64,000 nt of DNA from positions 103,213,525-103,277,524 of the forward strand of contig NC_079147.1 of NCBI RefSeq assembly GCF_945859685.1, read 5' to 3'. The position numbers and the translations under genes were made by a program. Source of the stretch: Eupeodes corollae. Lineage: Eukaryota > Arthropoda > Insecta > Diptera > Syrphidae. Every line of letters begins with the position of its first letter. Position 1 is the first letter of the stretch. Shown piece by piece: positions 23,216-36,289 of this stretch. The notes beneath the pieces are model-generated. The model saw only the letters and a program-made list of their open reading frames with translations, was not told where the DNA came from and did no database searches.

Positions 23216-25799
23216 TAGTTTAGGAAAGGATGAAAATTAGGCTTCAACTTTTTTCAATCCTTAAGAACTAGATATAAAAAGTATACACGAAAAAAGAACT
23301 TTAGTTTCTTAAAAAGTTCAATTTCCTATATACATTTGAATAACTCTAAGCAAACTTCTCTAGAAATCCTGACGCTTCATCGTATTTCAAAATCATCAGA
23401 TCTACCACCAGATTTTATTTAAACAGAAATAAAAAAACATACATTAAATATATACCTTATGGTTGTCACTCATAAAACATAAATTTCTATCAAAAATCGC
23501 TAATCTATAAAATCTTTATGTTGCGCGAAGTCCATAAAATAAAAAAATACAACACAGATCAATCTTATTCAAAATAAAAACAGTTTAATAAAAGAAAATA
23601 AAAATATTTTAATGTTCTTTATGTAAGAGATGGACCTTTCAAAATTCCAACACAATTTACGATTCAAAGGAAATACAAAAAATCACATTATTACCTGACG
23701 TGTTGTTGTTTCTTTTTTAAAAGATACTCCTGCCTAGATAAACACGCCCACCTACCTTACCTACACCTGTGATTGTTCTCTTTTAATATTAAAAATCCAT
23801 CTGTAGGTAGGAATGTAGATAAAAAAATGTAAAACGTTCAGGAGTTGTATTTTATATTCCAACCAAACAAAATAATAACAACAATACATACAAAGATAGA
23901 TACATTATACAATATTCCAACCACAAGGAATCTTTCAATAACCCCTGCGTTCACCAACCAATGAGTTCCTTTGACCCGGTTTTTATGCGGACATAAATCT
24001 GAATAATTGAAAACACGATGGTAATAAAAAAAAAAAAAAACTCATCCCGGTCGGTGGCACAAAATTACATGTTCCAGTTACGTCAATGGCGGAATTAACC
24101 ATAATAATAATCATCATCGCAGTCGGGCGGCTACAGCTAGGCTATAGTATTATAGATCCGATACAGTCACAGTCAAAGTCTATATTATACACATAGCAGC
24201 ACGGCGCGGCGCAGCGTTGAATAGCTTTTCGAATAAGGCTGTAAATAATGTCACAATGTCCTGTTCTCTACATAACACAAAACAGACATCCTGGGAATGG
24301 GTGATGGAGGATCCTGATACTTGAGTACGTATAAAATCTACAGTGGAAAATATTAACCCCCTCGCTATCCGACTACAACTGCAGAAACAAACACCCCATC
24401 ATCATCATCCAGAGAGGGTGGGAGGCAGAAAACGGGAGTAAGAGAAACAGAAACAGAAGCAGAGCACTTAAAAAAGAAAGAGATCCTGGCAGCCAAAATG
24501 TCATTTAACGTAAAAAGGATATCAATTTTATCTCAATTCGAAATTTTGCAACGGCAATAAAGTATCGATTTTCACCACCAACATTGGGGTTAAATCAGTA
24601 ATGCAAATATATGATGGTTTTTCCTTACACAACTCTCTCCTACCTCTTTACCGCACTCCATTTGTTTCTTCTACCAACCCCACCTACATCCCGAACTCAA
24701 CCGAACCGATTCAGGACGAGGTCCTGTTGGTATATAAATGTTGTCCCCAATATTTATGTCCGTCTGCTGGATTTGGCCCCATTTCATTTCTGTATTTTAT
24801 TATGGTTCAGATACATTGAGCTATAACAGCATCAAGCTGTAGAAGCAAAGCAGCACCAGCAGGAGGCGAAGGCGAAGGCGAAAACTAAGTCGAAGGCAGC
24901 ATGAAAAGTTAGAGAATGGAGGAGGTTACTATACTATGTCCTTACACAGTACTAAGTAGATATCAAAAACGTCCTTTACTGTGTTGTAAAAGTGTTTACA
25001 AATTGCATTTCTATAAACACACTTACACACTCTTGGAGACCAGATTCTTTTTGATTCTTTCTTTTTGTTTGTATTGTGAATGATTTTTATAAAATTTCAA
25101 TTGATGTTATTGGTGTTATATGGAGTTAGAACATCAACAGATTGATGGTCTTATAGGATTGAATTTTGAAATTGTTTTGATATCAAAACGAATGTTTAAC
25201 AGTTTCATTTCCATCTTAAAGATACAAGCTAAAAGCTATACAAGCTACAAAAGAAAAACCTTTATACCTTTAGATTCGTCGTCACCGTCAGTTGGTTGTC
25301 TCGTCCTGTCGGTCGGTGGGTCGATTTTGAAAAAAGCAAAAAGGAAGACCGAATAAAAATAAAGGCAATAACAATTTTTAGTAGAGTCAATTTGAGACAA
25401 TGGGATTGGACTATAAAAAGAGTAAAAGGGTGTGTGTGGTGTGTTTAAAAATGTTGTTTTGGTATTGTTGTTTTTCTCTAGAATCTACAAAGGAATTCAA
25501 ATAAGAGTTAATAAAGGTTTAGAGACTTCTTTTTTGAATTGAGTTGGGTTTTTGGGATTTAATAAATTCCAAAGTTTTCAAGGGCGTATACTAGAATTTT
25601 TCTATCAAAAGGGAAAGGGGAATAACAAAAACTTATTTATCTCTTTGAAATTAATTTTTGTGAGAGGAGTTTCAAAAGTGCCGACAAACTTTAATGCTTA
25701 CAGATTTTCAAGGGAAAGAGATAATTTTAGCAAATTCAAATTACAAGATCAAAAATACAAAAGAAATATTATATTTTGAATTTCTTTCAAAAAGAAGTC
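23216..25799. other. Unique non-coding DNA
   Basis: No convincing gene. A GC-richer part at 24100-24450 and a GGCGAA/GCAGCA-rich patch at 24850-24900 are visible. Small frames here (for example 24601-24826, two overlapping frames of similar length) show no family features. Confidence 0.55.
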
Positions 25800-26848
25800 C
25801 CACAACAAAATTAGCAAAACAATATTCAGATAAATAATTTGAAGCCAATATTTTTCCTTGTTGTTCAAATAATTAATTCGAAATCCATTTCTAAGCTGTT
25901 TTTTTTTTACAGTTTTGTAGGTTTTCGTGATTTGTTTTAAGTTATCACTTGAATTTTTCTAAAACATTACCAACGAGGTTTTTAGTCCAATACCAATTTT
26001 TATCAAACTTAGTAGCATTTCTTGAAAATTTTATTTCATATTTAAACAAACATACATTGGATTTTTTAAAGAAAGTTTGGCATAGAATCAAATCAATTTA
26101 AAGTCAATATCTTCATTTATTCACGAGTTATTGAGAATGAAATATAATTTTTTACTAATTTTACGTATTATATCTACGTATACTAAAAAAATAGATAGAT
26201 TTTTGTAATTTTCATTAAAAAAAACTGAGTGTTTTGTTTTTATAAATATTTTACTGAATGTTTTAATATTGTTTGTTTTTAGGTTTTTATTTTTTATAAA
26301 AAACTAACAATTCGATTTTTCAAAAAAAAAAAATTATCAGATGTTAAAAACGTTATTCTTCGTTGCACAAATTTGTTTTGGCGATAAAATCAGTTTTTAC
26401 TCGTAAAATTTTCGAGGTGACGAATATTTCTTTTGATTTATAAAAACACCGTTAATTGGATTTTTTCCAAAACAATACTTTTTCGTCATCACGTTACAAT
26501 ACACAATAAAAAGTTAAATTCAAAGATCTATCATTATTGGTTCGTGATATATTAAGGGTTACACAAAAATGTCATCTTTATTTTTAAACTGCTATGGTAA
26601 AAAAACACCCTTGAGAGACCTTTCTGCATTTTTCTGCATTATTAGTGGTACAACAAAATTTATTTGAAGTCGATATCTCTTCTGGTTCTTGAGCTATGGG
26701 CGACGAAAAAAAACGTAGCGAACGTATGGACTTACTTACAGACATCTTTCTAATAATCTTTTATTTCGACTCTAGGGACCTCGAGCACTATCAAAATTTT
26801 CAATTCGACAAATCGGACTAATTATAATAACTTCCCATAGAAAGTTAA
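25800..26848 (+). repeat. Satellite-bearing AT-rich repeat, copy 4
   Basis: Degenerate monomers (25850-26400) are followed by the conserved post-array part: GATCACGTTACAATACACA, AAACTGCTATGGTAAAAAAA, TGAAGTCGATATCTCTTCTG, GTTCTTGAGCTATGGGCGAC, then CGACAAATCGGACTAATTAT and the end AACTTCCCATAGAAAGTTAA. The GC-hairpin end is missing. It abuts the 3' end of a minus-strand LINE. Confidence 0.75.
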
Positions 26849-26849
26849 A

Positions 26850-28560
26850 TGCAAGTCTTCTTCTTCTTCGTTTTCGGCTGCAAGTAGCAGCACTTAAAAT
26901 CCTCCACGTCTCCAAGTTTTGGGAATGAGCTTCCTTCATGACAGATGATGTACCATGTATCTCTTGGTCTTCAGGCCACCATCTACCTTAACGTAGTCTT
27001 ACTGGCATTAATTCATAAGCCAGCCAGCTCCCCATTTTGTTGAAGAGAGTGGTACATTTGGCTGAGGCCTTCAATTCTGTTTGCCATTAAGCATATGTCG
27101 CCAGCATAGTCCAAATGGTTTCATGTTTCCTTGAGGCGCCATTGGATACCCAGTCTCTCGTGTTTACCCACCGTAGCAGTCATAACATCATCAATAGCAA
27201 GCAAGAACAGAATTGGTGACAATACATTACCCTGTCTTACTCCATTTTGCACTTAAAATGCATTGCAAAGCTGTCCATTGTGCAAAACGAAACACCTTGC
27301 GTTGTTGTAAGACTCTTTTAATTTTATCAGGAATGCCTCTAGCAACAAACGATATCCAGATATCATCAAGACTAACGTGATCTAAGGCCTTTTCCAAATC
27401 GACGAACACGACGTAAAGCGGCGATTGGTACTCCCACGATTGTTCAAGAATAATTCGCAAGGTGCATGATCGATCATTGCGAAATCCCGCTTGATGAATC
27501 TTGAGCGTAGACTCGATCTTAGATATTATCCTTTCGAGAATGATAGTTTCCATTAACTTACTCGGACAGAACGGTGATTCCACGTCAGTAATCGCAGTTC
27601 TTAAGATCACCTTTTTTTGGTAGCTTAACGATTACCCCGTCCTTCCATTCCATAGGAAAGGTTTCGTTTTCCCAAACAGATTTAACAAGTGGCAACAAGA
27701 TACCGGCAGCCAATTCGGGGTCCACTTTGAGGAATCCGGCAGGTATGCTATCCAGCCCAGCTGCTTTGTTGTTCTTTAAAAGGTGTATTGCGGTTCTTAT
27801 TTCCGTGCATGTGGGGGTCAATATTAATGCCTCTGGTAGATCTACGTATGTGCAGCAGTTGATGATTTGCATTACTGTATGCATTTGCAATCTGGTCATC
27901 GTTCAGCAATGTACAGAAGTGCTCCTTCCATCTCCGCAATTGATCTTCCATTGACACTAAAAGACTACCGTTCGTGTCACGAAGAGGATGGTTGACAATA
28001 TTTTGTTGGCCTACAAGATCTTCAGCGATTTTGTACAGCATGCTTGCGTTACCTCTTCTTGTAGCTTTCTTTGTCTAATCTGGCCCTCTTACCTCGTCTC
28101 ACAAACCTCTGCACTACTTTTTGAGCTGTTCTATACTCACTTCGAAAAACCGTTTTCCGATGAGCATCAGTTTCATTATTTATATTTATTTTGATTGCCC
28201 TGCGGTGTGAAATTTTGTCCCAGATGTCTTGGGATATCCCCAAATCCTTATCTCTTATTGCCTCGGAACCGTTTCGGATCCAGCTTCAATAAAAACTCTT
28301 TTTACCGTGCCCCACAACGTCTCAAGGGGAATATTTGCGTTTAACTCCTCATTTGACACCTTGTCTGTACGTCTCCGTATAGCAGCTGTTTGCAATCGAA
28401 TTGTCGCTAATAGACGATGATTATTTTCTGCATCTGTACGTCTCTAGTTCCTCACATCGCAAAGTGATTTCCTCCATCGTTGTTGTATTATCAAATGGTT
28501 GATTTAGTTTTCGGTTTGACCATCAGGGGATACCCAAGTAACTTTTGTGGCAGGTCTTAT
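26850..28560 (-). mobile_element. LINE remnant with most of the RT domain
   Basis: The minus strand reads upstream linker (IAEDLVGQQNIVNHPLRDTN, then RRWKEHFCTLLNDDQ, 28040-27890), RT start (LLKNNKAAGLDSIPAGFLK, 27815-27750), EWKDGVIVKLPKKGDLKN, FRNDRSC, motif A (YVVFVDLEKALDHVSLDDIW, 27420-27360), motif B (GVRQGNVLSPILFLLAI, 27245-27200) and a damaged motif C (LDYAGDICLM, about 27115-27085). A frameshift lies near 27610 and stops occur from 27130 downward. The RT is of a type widespread in insect and worm LINEs; I cannot assign the clade. Confidence 0.75.
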
Positions 28561-28744
28561 GTGGGAAAGGGGTAAAATGTAAGTAAATAGGATAAAATAT
28601 TTTGTTTTTCAACACCAATTGGAACTACAAACAAGTTGGCCAAAACTCGTGTCGCCAAAATAAAATTTGTATATATTTAACAATTTTGACAGATAATACT
28701 TTCTCAATATAAAAATTTCATATTTACCTCTGATTTTCAAATCG

Positions 28745-29700
28745 GAATCGATCCAGGAAATCACTTATTTCAGGCCAACATGTACAATTTCAGCATTACC
28801 AAAATTATTTGAGAAACTAGTTTGTAGCAAACTTTCAGATTTGTTTCTTAGCTTAGCTTTGATTACTCATGATAAAATATCAAATATGGAAAAAATGTGC
28901 CAAACTGACTTTATTTTCACAGACTTTGCAGAAGCATTCGATAAAATAAATCATAAAGTATCACTCCATAAATTATCTTCCTTAGGTATTCAGTATTCAC
29001 TCTTTTTTATTGTTAAAATCATATTTAAGATTTACAATCCAAAAAGTTAAAATCGATCACTCGTTCTCATATAACATCACTGTTTCATTAGGGGTTCCAC
29101 AAGGAAGCAATTTAGGGCCATTACTTTTTTTGTTGTTTATATACGACATTCCTGATGTTTTCAATGATTGAAGTTGTCTCCTTTTTGCGGATGACCTTAA
29201 ACTTTTTATAGTAAAATAATGAATCTAATTGTTTTATTCTTTTAAATGATGGATGATTGGAGTAAATGAAGGACTTTCTGTCGCTTCATGAATAACAACC
29301 CAATTTTGTTTGATTATAGTATCAATCAAATTAAGTTACAAAAAGTAAGCTTATGGACCAACTTGTCATTTTTAACTTTACAATTTTTGGTAAATAAAGT
29401 CAATCAATTTCTTGAATTTATCAAAAGAAATACTAGAGGATTCTCAGATTCCAATACCATAAATCACTTTACAATAAGGTGGATTCTAGAGTATTGTAGC
29501 ATAGTCTGGAGTCCTTATTATAATAATTCAAGTGATAGAATCGAGAGAGTTCAAAAAATGTCACTAGGTATGCCTTCTTAAAGAAGAATATTTTGATACC
29601 TTAATAAATATAAATTAGCACTCAATAAAAAGGTGGTCTTACCAACTTTGTTTCAGGCATTAAAGATAGTCACTTACCTGTAAAAGAAAAAAAAAGAAGG
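28745..29700 (+). mobile_element. Jockey-type LINE remnant, RT middle and thumb
   Basis: Pieces in order: CTISALPKLFEKLVC-like (28785-28830), motif A FTDFAEAFDKINHK (28912-28956), motif B VSLGVPQGSNLGPLLFLLFI (29080-29140), motif C LFADDLKLF (29183-29208), and the thumb RWILEYCSIVWSPYYNNSSD with RIERVQK (29478-29560). Several frameshifts. It is the next element after the minus-strand LINE, in opposite orientation. Confidence 0.75.
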
Positions 29701-31847
29701 TTTCAGTTAAAAATTTTAATTCAAAATGTAACATTTCACAATATAATAACATATAAAGAGTTAAAGATACAAATATTTGTCTTATTTTTATTTATTTGTT
29801 GACATGAAGACCTGCAGCAAAGCACGTACTAACACTCAGAAGGGATGGATACATGCAGAAGGTACACACAAAAATATCCTTTAACAAAAGACTTTACTCC
29901 AGCATTCGAAATGAAATCCCCACTTCTGAGCTCAAGCTCATTTTTCAACATTTTCTCTCATTTTCTAAATATATGTATAGATACCTTAACATACGATAAG
30001 GTACCTACCTATATGCGATGCGTCTTGAATGAAGATTGAGATTGACTATAACGTTACCCATTGTCATCGTCACACAGAACTTTAAAAGAAAATCAGCCAG
30101 CAATATCAATTTAACGCACACAATCATTCACGATTACATGCGAGAAGCAAGAGTGAAACCTCTACATATTATATCCTTTAGATTGAGCTTGAGCTTCGAG
30201 CTTCACAGCGCCATCAGCCATCATAGCCATCAGCTTTATCATTGTAAAAGTGCAAGAGGGCATTGACATCACAAAATCCCATATGTCTCATTCAAAGAAT
30301 AGAAAAAGGATCATTTCGTTCGCAACTCTACAGTTATGGCTTAAATAATAGGAACATTTACATTTAACTTTTAGCTTAAATGCCTTTTTTTGTGTCTAGA
30401 TTATATTAATGAGCATTATAATCAAGCTGTGTCATAGTTTTTTGGTAGGATTTTTGATCTGAGTTCTGTCCAAGTTTTAGCTGACACAAAATACAAAACA
30501 TCATGAAGCCATCTTCTGCAGCAAATGACCTTTTAAAAATCACAAACTTTGAAACATTAACAAAGCTTTCAATGGTTAAGTTTTTAGTTTTGTTCCTATT
30601 ATTTTGGCTTGAGCTGTAGTCTCTGCTATATAAACACTCCGACTTTTCACCACCACAAAACTATTATTCTGTTACATTCTGCACAAACATTATTCCTCTT
30701 TTCTCCAATCAATCTTACTTCGATCGAAATAAAATGAGCACAGGATTAAGCGAATGACATTTTGGTCCTTTTTCAAAATATTTGTATGTAGGGTAGGGTA
30801 GGTTACCTACCTATACCAGTAGAAGAAAACGTACAGAAATCCAATAGGAATGCTTCAAGCTTCGCATCTTCGCAAAGAAAAAAAAAGGAGACTGGCTTGA
30901 ATGGAACGAGTTCATTTCAGTTCTTTGCTCAAGGAAAACACAAAATACTTTAGGTCCTGTGGGAAGAAGGACTTTTTTATCAAGGAAAACCATATCTACA
31001 TATCTATCTTATCGTATATACTTGGTTACAATTTGAATTTGTGTCTGATGCTTTTGCTCGAGTATGTTTGCTTGTTTGTTTGTTTGTTTGTGTGTTTGTT
31101 TGTTTAACTATCGAGCTTGTGATGGTGGAATTAAAAAAAGAGGAAGAAAAAAAAACGAGAATATATACAAACGAAATGAGACTTAACTGGGACTAAGGAT
31201 AATCACCCCCAAATCCGATTTTGATATGTGTATCTAACGAAAATAAAAACAGATCAAATGAAATTGAATGAGATTCTTTCAGCCATCATCAAGCCAAGTT
31301 GGAGAATGGGGGGAAAGGGGGGTTAGGTTAGTGAAGATGAAAATGAAAAAAAAAACATAAAAGGACTCTCAATTCGGCCTTGGTCTTTGCTATAGTAGTT
31401 TCACATTTTATCCCTTTTGTGAAAACGTATTTTTTCTCTTCATTGTTTGGCTCTTATTTCCAGTTGGGTGGCGAACCGTTTTTCTTTCCTTTTTTTTTCT
31501 CTTTAAACCTACTTCGTTAGTTTCCTCTAGTCATGTGTGGATTCTATATTTGCTAGTCGTAGCTGTATACCTGCATCTATAGATACATAACCAGACGTTT
31601 TCTAAAATAGACCACTGCCAATTCCAGCGTTCAAATTGAGTAGGAGGTTTTTGTACCTCTACCTACTTCGCGAATTCACTACCATTTCCAAAAAACTTTG
31701 AATCAGGATTTATCGATGAGTCCACACACACACACACACACATACACAAACCTCAAGTTTGGAATCCCTTTGAGAAACATTATAGCGAAATGGACTATAT
31801 TCTCATAGCCCAATATACACGAGATAGTTTTACTCATACACCACTTG
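29701..31847. other. Unique DNA with simple repeats
   Basis: No gene recognised. Simple repeats: a GTTT run (about 31068-31105) and a CA run (31721-31744). Scattered hydrophobic short frames have no family signature. Confidence 0.55.
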
Positions 31848-32391
31848 CAGGGTGAGTCAAAAGTGAGCTCTCCTAATTTAAAGTGATTATAACTTTTATA
31901 GATTTAGTTTTGTATTAATAAGTTGGAATATAATGTCCAGCTCATACTCACATATCTATACAGAGCGTTTTTTTATTACACTTTATAAGATATCTAAACC
32001 ATAGACGGGTTTTCAAATAAGGCTTTTAAAAGTTTTCTCTCTTACTTAAAACGCAAGCTCGACTTAATTTATAAGGAGGCCAATAGACACCGCACATGTG
32101 TGCACACAGGTGTACTGACACCATAAGTACAAACATGAGTTGTGAAAGAGATTTCAAAGAAATAAATAAAGGGGAATGAAGTTGATGCTAAAAGCTTTTA
32201 TTGAAACAACTTGCCACGCACTGCACATAACAACGATTCAGATGCAAATGATTAGTAAATGTGCACGCGCCTTCCCATACGCATATCACACCGATCCAGA
32301 CACCGACACAATAAAACTTTTGATTTTACTGGCTTCGTGCCTAACGCTGAAAATCGGTGTCTGCTCAAGCCCACGCACAGCACACATTTCT

Positions 32392-33292
32392 TTACACCGA
32401 AACAAGTGTGAACATACATAAGTGTGGTGTATATGGGTCGTTGCCTCTTTTGCAGCGGTCAATTAATTTGACCCAATTTTCGACTATTCTTCCCCACATT
32501 TCGTCAAAAATGGCCGCTATTTCTCGATAAATGTTTGCTCTGAGCTCTTCCAAGGTTGTCTTCGTCAGCTTTTTCGCATAAACCAATGACAATGACCAAA
32601 GAAAATAGTCTAGATGAGTTAAATCACTGGAAGGAGGCTTCTGATCGTCTGACCCATTTCTTGAGATGACACGCTCATGAAATTTAATCTTTAATAAATC
32701 GATTGAAATCTTGTTGATTCTATCTTGTAATTCGGGCCAGGTACTCAAGGCGTGATAACGCTACCCACCGACAGTAACGTGACGCTAGCTATGGTCGAAG
32801 AAAAAATGCGGCTCAAACCTTACTTGTGGATGAAGTTGTGATTCCTAAAGCAAATGTGGTTTTAACTTATTGACGAACCCATTGGTCCAAACAAATTAGC
32901 TTCGTCACTGATGAGTCTTGACGCGTCTTCGCCAGAGCCCAATCGCCAAATTTACGTCTCTTTAAATGGTCCATTGGATTCAGTTCTTGAGTCAGTCTGA
33001 TCTTGTTTGAGTGTAAACCATAATCCTTATGTCAAAATGTGGCCTGAGCGATGCCAAATTCTTGAGAATGCCTCGGAATTGACTAAATTGGTTGGTATGC
33101 TATGGACGCTTGAACGCACAACTAAAATGTGGACTCAAATTTTTGCACAAAGCTTGTTATTGTCTATCCATTAATTCAAGAATAACGACCGAAAAGTGGA
33201 GGTAACGCTGCTAGAGTTGTGGTCACAGACTCCAAATATTGGTAGACTATTTTTAAGGTTTAAAGACATTGCTCATTAGTGTACCTAGCCAT
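32392..33292 (-). pseudogene. Mariner-like transposase (DUF4817 HTH type), broken
   Basis: From ATG at 33292 the minus strand reads MARYTNEQ, then YQYLESVTTTLAALPPLFGR (helix-turn-helix start of the DUF4817/mariner family), then NKIRLTQELNPMDHLKRRKF and GDWALAK. The C-terminal part is a clean frame from 32748: NKISIDLLKIKFHERVISRN, DLTHLDYFLWSLSLVYAKK (the usual DLTP-D-FLWG block near the last catalytic residue), then LEELRANIYREIAAIFDEMW. Multiple stops and deletions, especially across the catalytic centre, show it is dead. The same family recurs at 37640-38060, 38500-39770, 52113-52480 and 60055-60330. Confidence 0.8.
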
Positions 33293-33400
33293 GATGAAAA
33301 TGTTGAGTTTACTGAAAAAGTTGTCAGTTTTTAAAAATTAAATTTAAAGTTGTCAAATATAGAAAAAAATAAATTTGGTGGCTCAACAGTCCATTGAGAA

Positions 33401-33409
33401 CTAGGCCTA
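33401..33409. repeat. Left target-site duplication of the nested LINE
   Basis: CTAGGCCTA here is repeated at 34651-34659 on the other side of the LINE, within what is otherwise continuous SINE sequence. Confidence 0.75.
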
Positions 33410-34650
33410 GAGAAGGTATAAACAGGGATAAGTTAAATAAAGTCCAACGTTCAGCCTGCCTATGTATAAGCGGATCGCTTCGCACGACCCCATCTGCGGG
33501 ACTGAACACCTTGCTCTACCGTACACCTCTTGACATATTTCGCAAACAAATAGCTGCAAGCTCTGCTATTCGCCTCAATGCTTCATCGCAGTGGACTAAC
33601 AACAACATTGGCCACTCCGTAATTCTAAGGTACTTAGAATCAATTCCAAAGCACACAGACTACATAATCCCCCAACTGCAATTCGACAGAAACTTCCAGA
33701 TTTCTATACCTTCCTATATCTTATTGGGAGGATAGGACATTCTTCGAGGATGAGTCAATCCATTTTTACACAGATGGGTCAAAAACAAAAGAAGGGGTTG
33801 TTGGAGGTGTGTACTCTGAACGACTGAAATTAAGTCTCTCATTCCGCCTTCCCAATCATTGTAGCGTGTTCCAGGCGGAACTTTTGGCGATAAAAGAAGT
33901 CTCAAAGAAAACGTGATATCAACATCTGATACCCCTATTTTCTCTGATAGCCAGGCCGCTATTAAATCTCTGGACTCTGTCTCTACAAACTCTATAACAG
34001 TCCATAACTGTCGATCATCTCTAATGGAGATGGCGCAACAGTTTAATATTCACCTTTGCTGGGTTCCGGGCAATAGAGACATTCCATGTAACTGTAAGGC
34101 AGATGAACTCGACAGGAACGGTACAGTACAGCCCATCCTACCACGTTTGGGAAGTACTGGCATACCAATCGCTACTTGTAAACTGCTGTTAATGCAAATC
34201 GCTGTGTGGAGGGCAGGCACCAGGTGGAACAACATCACCACGTGTCAAGTCACAAAAAACATCTGGCCAACACTGGATTTAAAACGTTCAAGGTGCTTGC
34301 TCTCTCTAAGCAGATCGCATATAAGCTCGATAAAAGGTGTCATAACCAGACACTGTCTAATAGGAAAGCACGCCACGAGACTATTCGTATTCTCAAATGA
34401 TTTTTGCAGAAGCTGTATGGACGAGGAAGAAGAACAAACGGTTCTTCATCTTCTCTGCACATGCCCTGCTCTAGCTCGAAAACGCAATAATTACCTAGGA
34501 GAATTCTTCTTTATCGATATAATCAGCCTCTCACGTTTGAGCTTAGTAGGAAGCCTCAAGATTTAAGTGGTATCACAATGGGCCATTAAACTGGCCTTAG
34601 TGTGTCCGTTTCCATCTTGGACAGCCACTATAACCTAACCTTACCCTAAC
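33410..34650 (+). mobile_element. I/R1-like LINE, 5'-truncated, with RNase H domain, inserted in a SINE
   Basis: The plus strand encodes the end of the RT region (LNKVQRSACLCISGSLRTTP, LLYRTPLDIFRKQIAASSA), then an RNase H domain: FYTDGSKT, VFQAELLAIKEV, PIFSDSQAAIKSLDS, and LCWVPGNRDIPCNCKADELD, where the usual His after PG is Asn. A long clean frame at 33913-34566 ends with CRSCMDEEEEQTVLHLLCTC, a C-x2-C...H...C zinc motif. Frameshifts lie near 33735 and 33910. The 3' end is a CTAACC-like tail (34629-34650). The RNase H plus terminal zinc motif points to the I/R1/LOA group. Confidence 0.8.
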
Positions 34651-34659
34651 CTAGGCCTA
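34651..34659. repeat. Right target-site duplication of the nested LINE
   Basis: CTAGGCCTA directly after the CTAACC-type LINE tail. It matches 33401-33409. Confidence 0.75.
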
Positions 34660-35184
34660 TTGCCTTACAATTCTCAAACATTCCTGTCTGCGAGTACTGT
34701 TGACAGGGATTGAGGGGACCTACAGTTTTAAGCCGAATCCGAACTGCTTATTTGGAAAAGCACTTCTCATGACAAAAATTACTCTTGGAGAATTTTTCAA
34801 TTCCTCACAAAAGGCAGTACCCGTGAAAAAAGCTTTAAAAGCGGTTTGGCTCAGGTAGGGATCGAACCCAAGACCTCTGGCATGACAGTCCATCGCACTT
34901 ACCACCATGGCACGGGTACTACAGTTGTCAAGCATGCCTATTCGAAAATCTCATGGAGGAAAACGTTATTTGTTCATATTCGGGCAGTGCGAAGTCTTCC
35001 AGCTCTAAGAGAATGAACTGCAGTTTCTTGTTGACAAAGTGTGCACCGACGACGTTGAATTTCGCACATCACTAACTTCCTTAAGTTAAAAAAATGAAGT
35101 GGTTATTTTCAAAATAAAATTCCATTACTTTGGTCTTGACTAAAACTCTTCTTCAAATAAGGTCAAAGATTTTGAACCACCCTG

Positions 35185-36289
35185 TACTAGTAGACATGTG
35201 AACTAGGTAATTCCGATTTTTGGCAAGAGGCAGGAAGGGGATCAAACGATTATATTTGACTGTTTGTGTGTATTTAGAAAGCGGTTTGATCTGTTTGTGT
35301 TTATTTTTTCAAAGCAAAAAGAGAAAACAAATACAAAATTGAATGACATTTCCGGTACAACAACAAAAAACTAAGAACCAAAATTTTCTTTTACCAAAAA
35401 ATAAAACTTCACGAATACATATCTACAAAAAGCTATGAATGTACATAAAGTGTAGGCATAGGCACCTAATCATTGTTCAAAGTTAATGAATTGTTAAGAA
35501 TCGACAACGACAAACAAGGACGAAAAACGAAAAATGAAAATGAAAACGATGCTGAAGTCTTCTGACAGCTCTTATAACAGAAAGTACCTTATAAGCTCTT
35601 ATAAAACGAAAATAATCAAAACGGAAGTCATTATATTCTTAAATACTGATATCTTATAGATATTTTTAGGTACTTTGATAAATGTGCGGATAAAATTTGT
35701 GTGTGGTATAACTGTTCATTTATGAATTTATATTATACCTATCTATCTAAGTATCTATGTATTTATATATCTATATGTATATTAACTTCTATTTTGGCAG
35801 TGAAGATATTTTGTGAAATTCTAATCGAAATTACTCATCCATGTGATTTAGAGTGATGGTGGGGGCGCGGGCGGTGTGAATTTTTGGAAGTGGCATGAAA
35901 TTTTGTTTTGATTTCAAAGGAGGCGTCCGTCTTATTGAAATGTTGATTTAAGATGTTTCATTAGAAAAATAATAATAATTATTTATTTTATTTTGAAATT
36001 GGTATTTTGAATATTAAATAGAGTATAGGTTTTGGGAGATATTCTATTCTCTCGACTTTCTTTAAATTTATATTTTTAAAGCAAATGTTGTGGCAGTGAG
36101 AACAATTTTTCATCAAAATGAGTGGCGTCAAATGTCATTCCATCAACAATATAATTTCTCCGGCTCTTAAAAACATCATTTTTAATTTTGAAAGGAACTT
36201 TTCTTAAATTCTACTTTTCATTTTAAAGATTTTATTTTCTGTGAAAATGTTAGCGAATTCAATATTGATTCGAATTCATTGGCTAATTA
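35185..36289. other. Unique AT-rich DNA
   Basis: No gene found. A TATCTATCTAAGTATCTATG-type short repeat occurs around 35738-35780. Confidence 0.55.

Larger units (their letters stand above)
33375..34921 (-). mobile_element. tRNA-derived SINE, full length, split by a LINE insertion
   Basis: The SINE is in two parts: the 3' tail at 33375-33409 (GGTGGCTCAACAGTCCATTG, minus orientation) and body plus head at 34651-34921. The head carries a B-box-like GGGTTCGATCCC (minus strand, 34869-34858) and an A-box-like TGGTAAGTGCGATGG upstream of it. The body matches the copy at 38984-39278. The parts are separated by a LINE flanked by the direct repeat CTAGGCCTA. Confidence 0.8.
31848..35184 (-). mobile_element. 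Mariner-like transposon, interrupted by nested SINE and LINE
   Basis: Candidate terminal inverted repeats are CAGGGTGAGTCAAAA (31848-31862) and TTTTGAACCACCCTG (35170-35184), 13 of 15 matching. The transposase relic lies on the minus strand at 32392-33292. A SINE (33375-33409 plus 34651-34921) and, within it, a LINE (33410-34650) account for about half of the length. No clean TA duplication is visible at the ends, so the pairing of the repeats is likely but not proven. Confidence 0.55.

Noticed and set aside
31721..31744. CA dinucleotide run as a regulatory element
   Set aside because: Ordinary microsatellite with no supporting context.
33394..33735. Frame taken as a complete protein from its first Met
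   Set aside because: The first codons are SINE sequence upstream of the LINE junction at 33410, so the Met is fortuitous.
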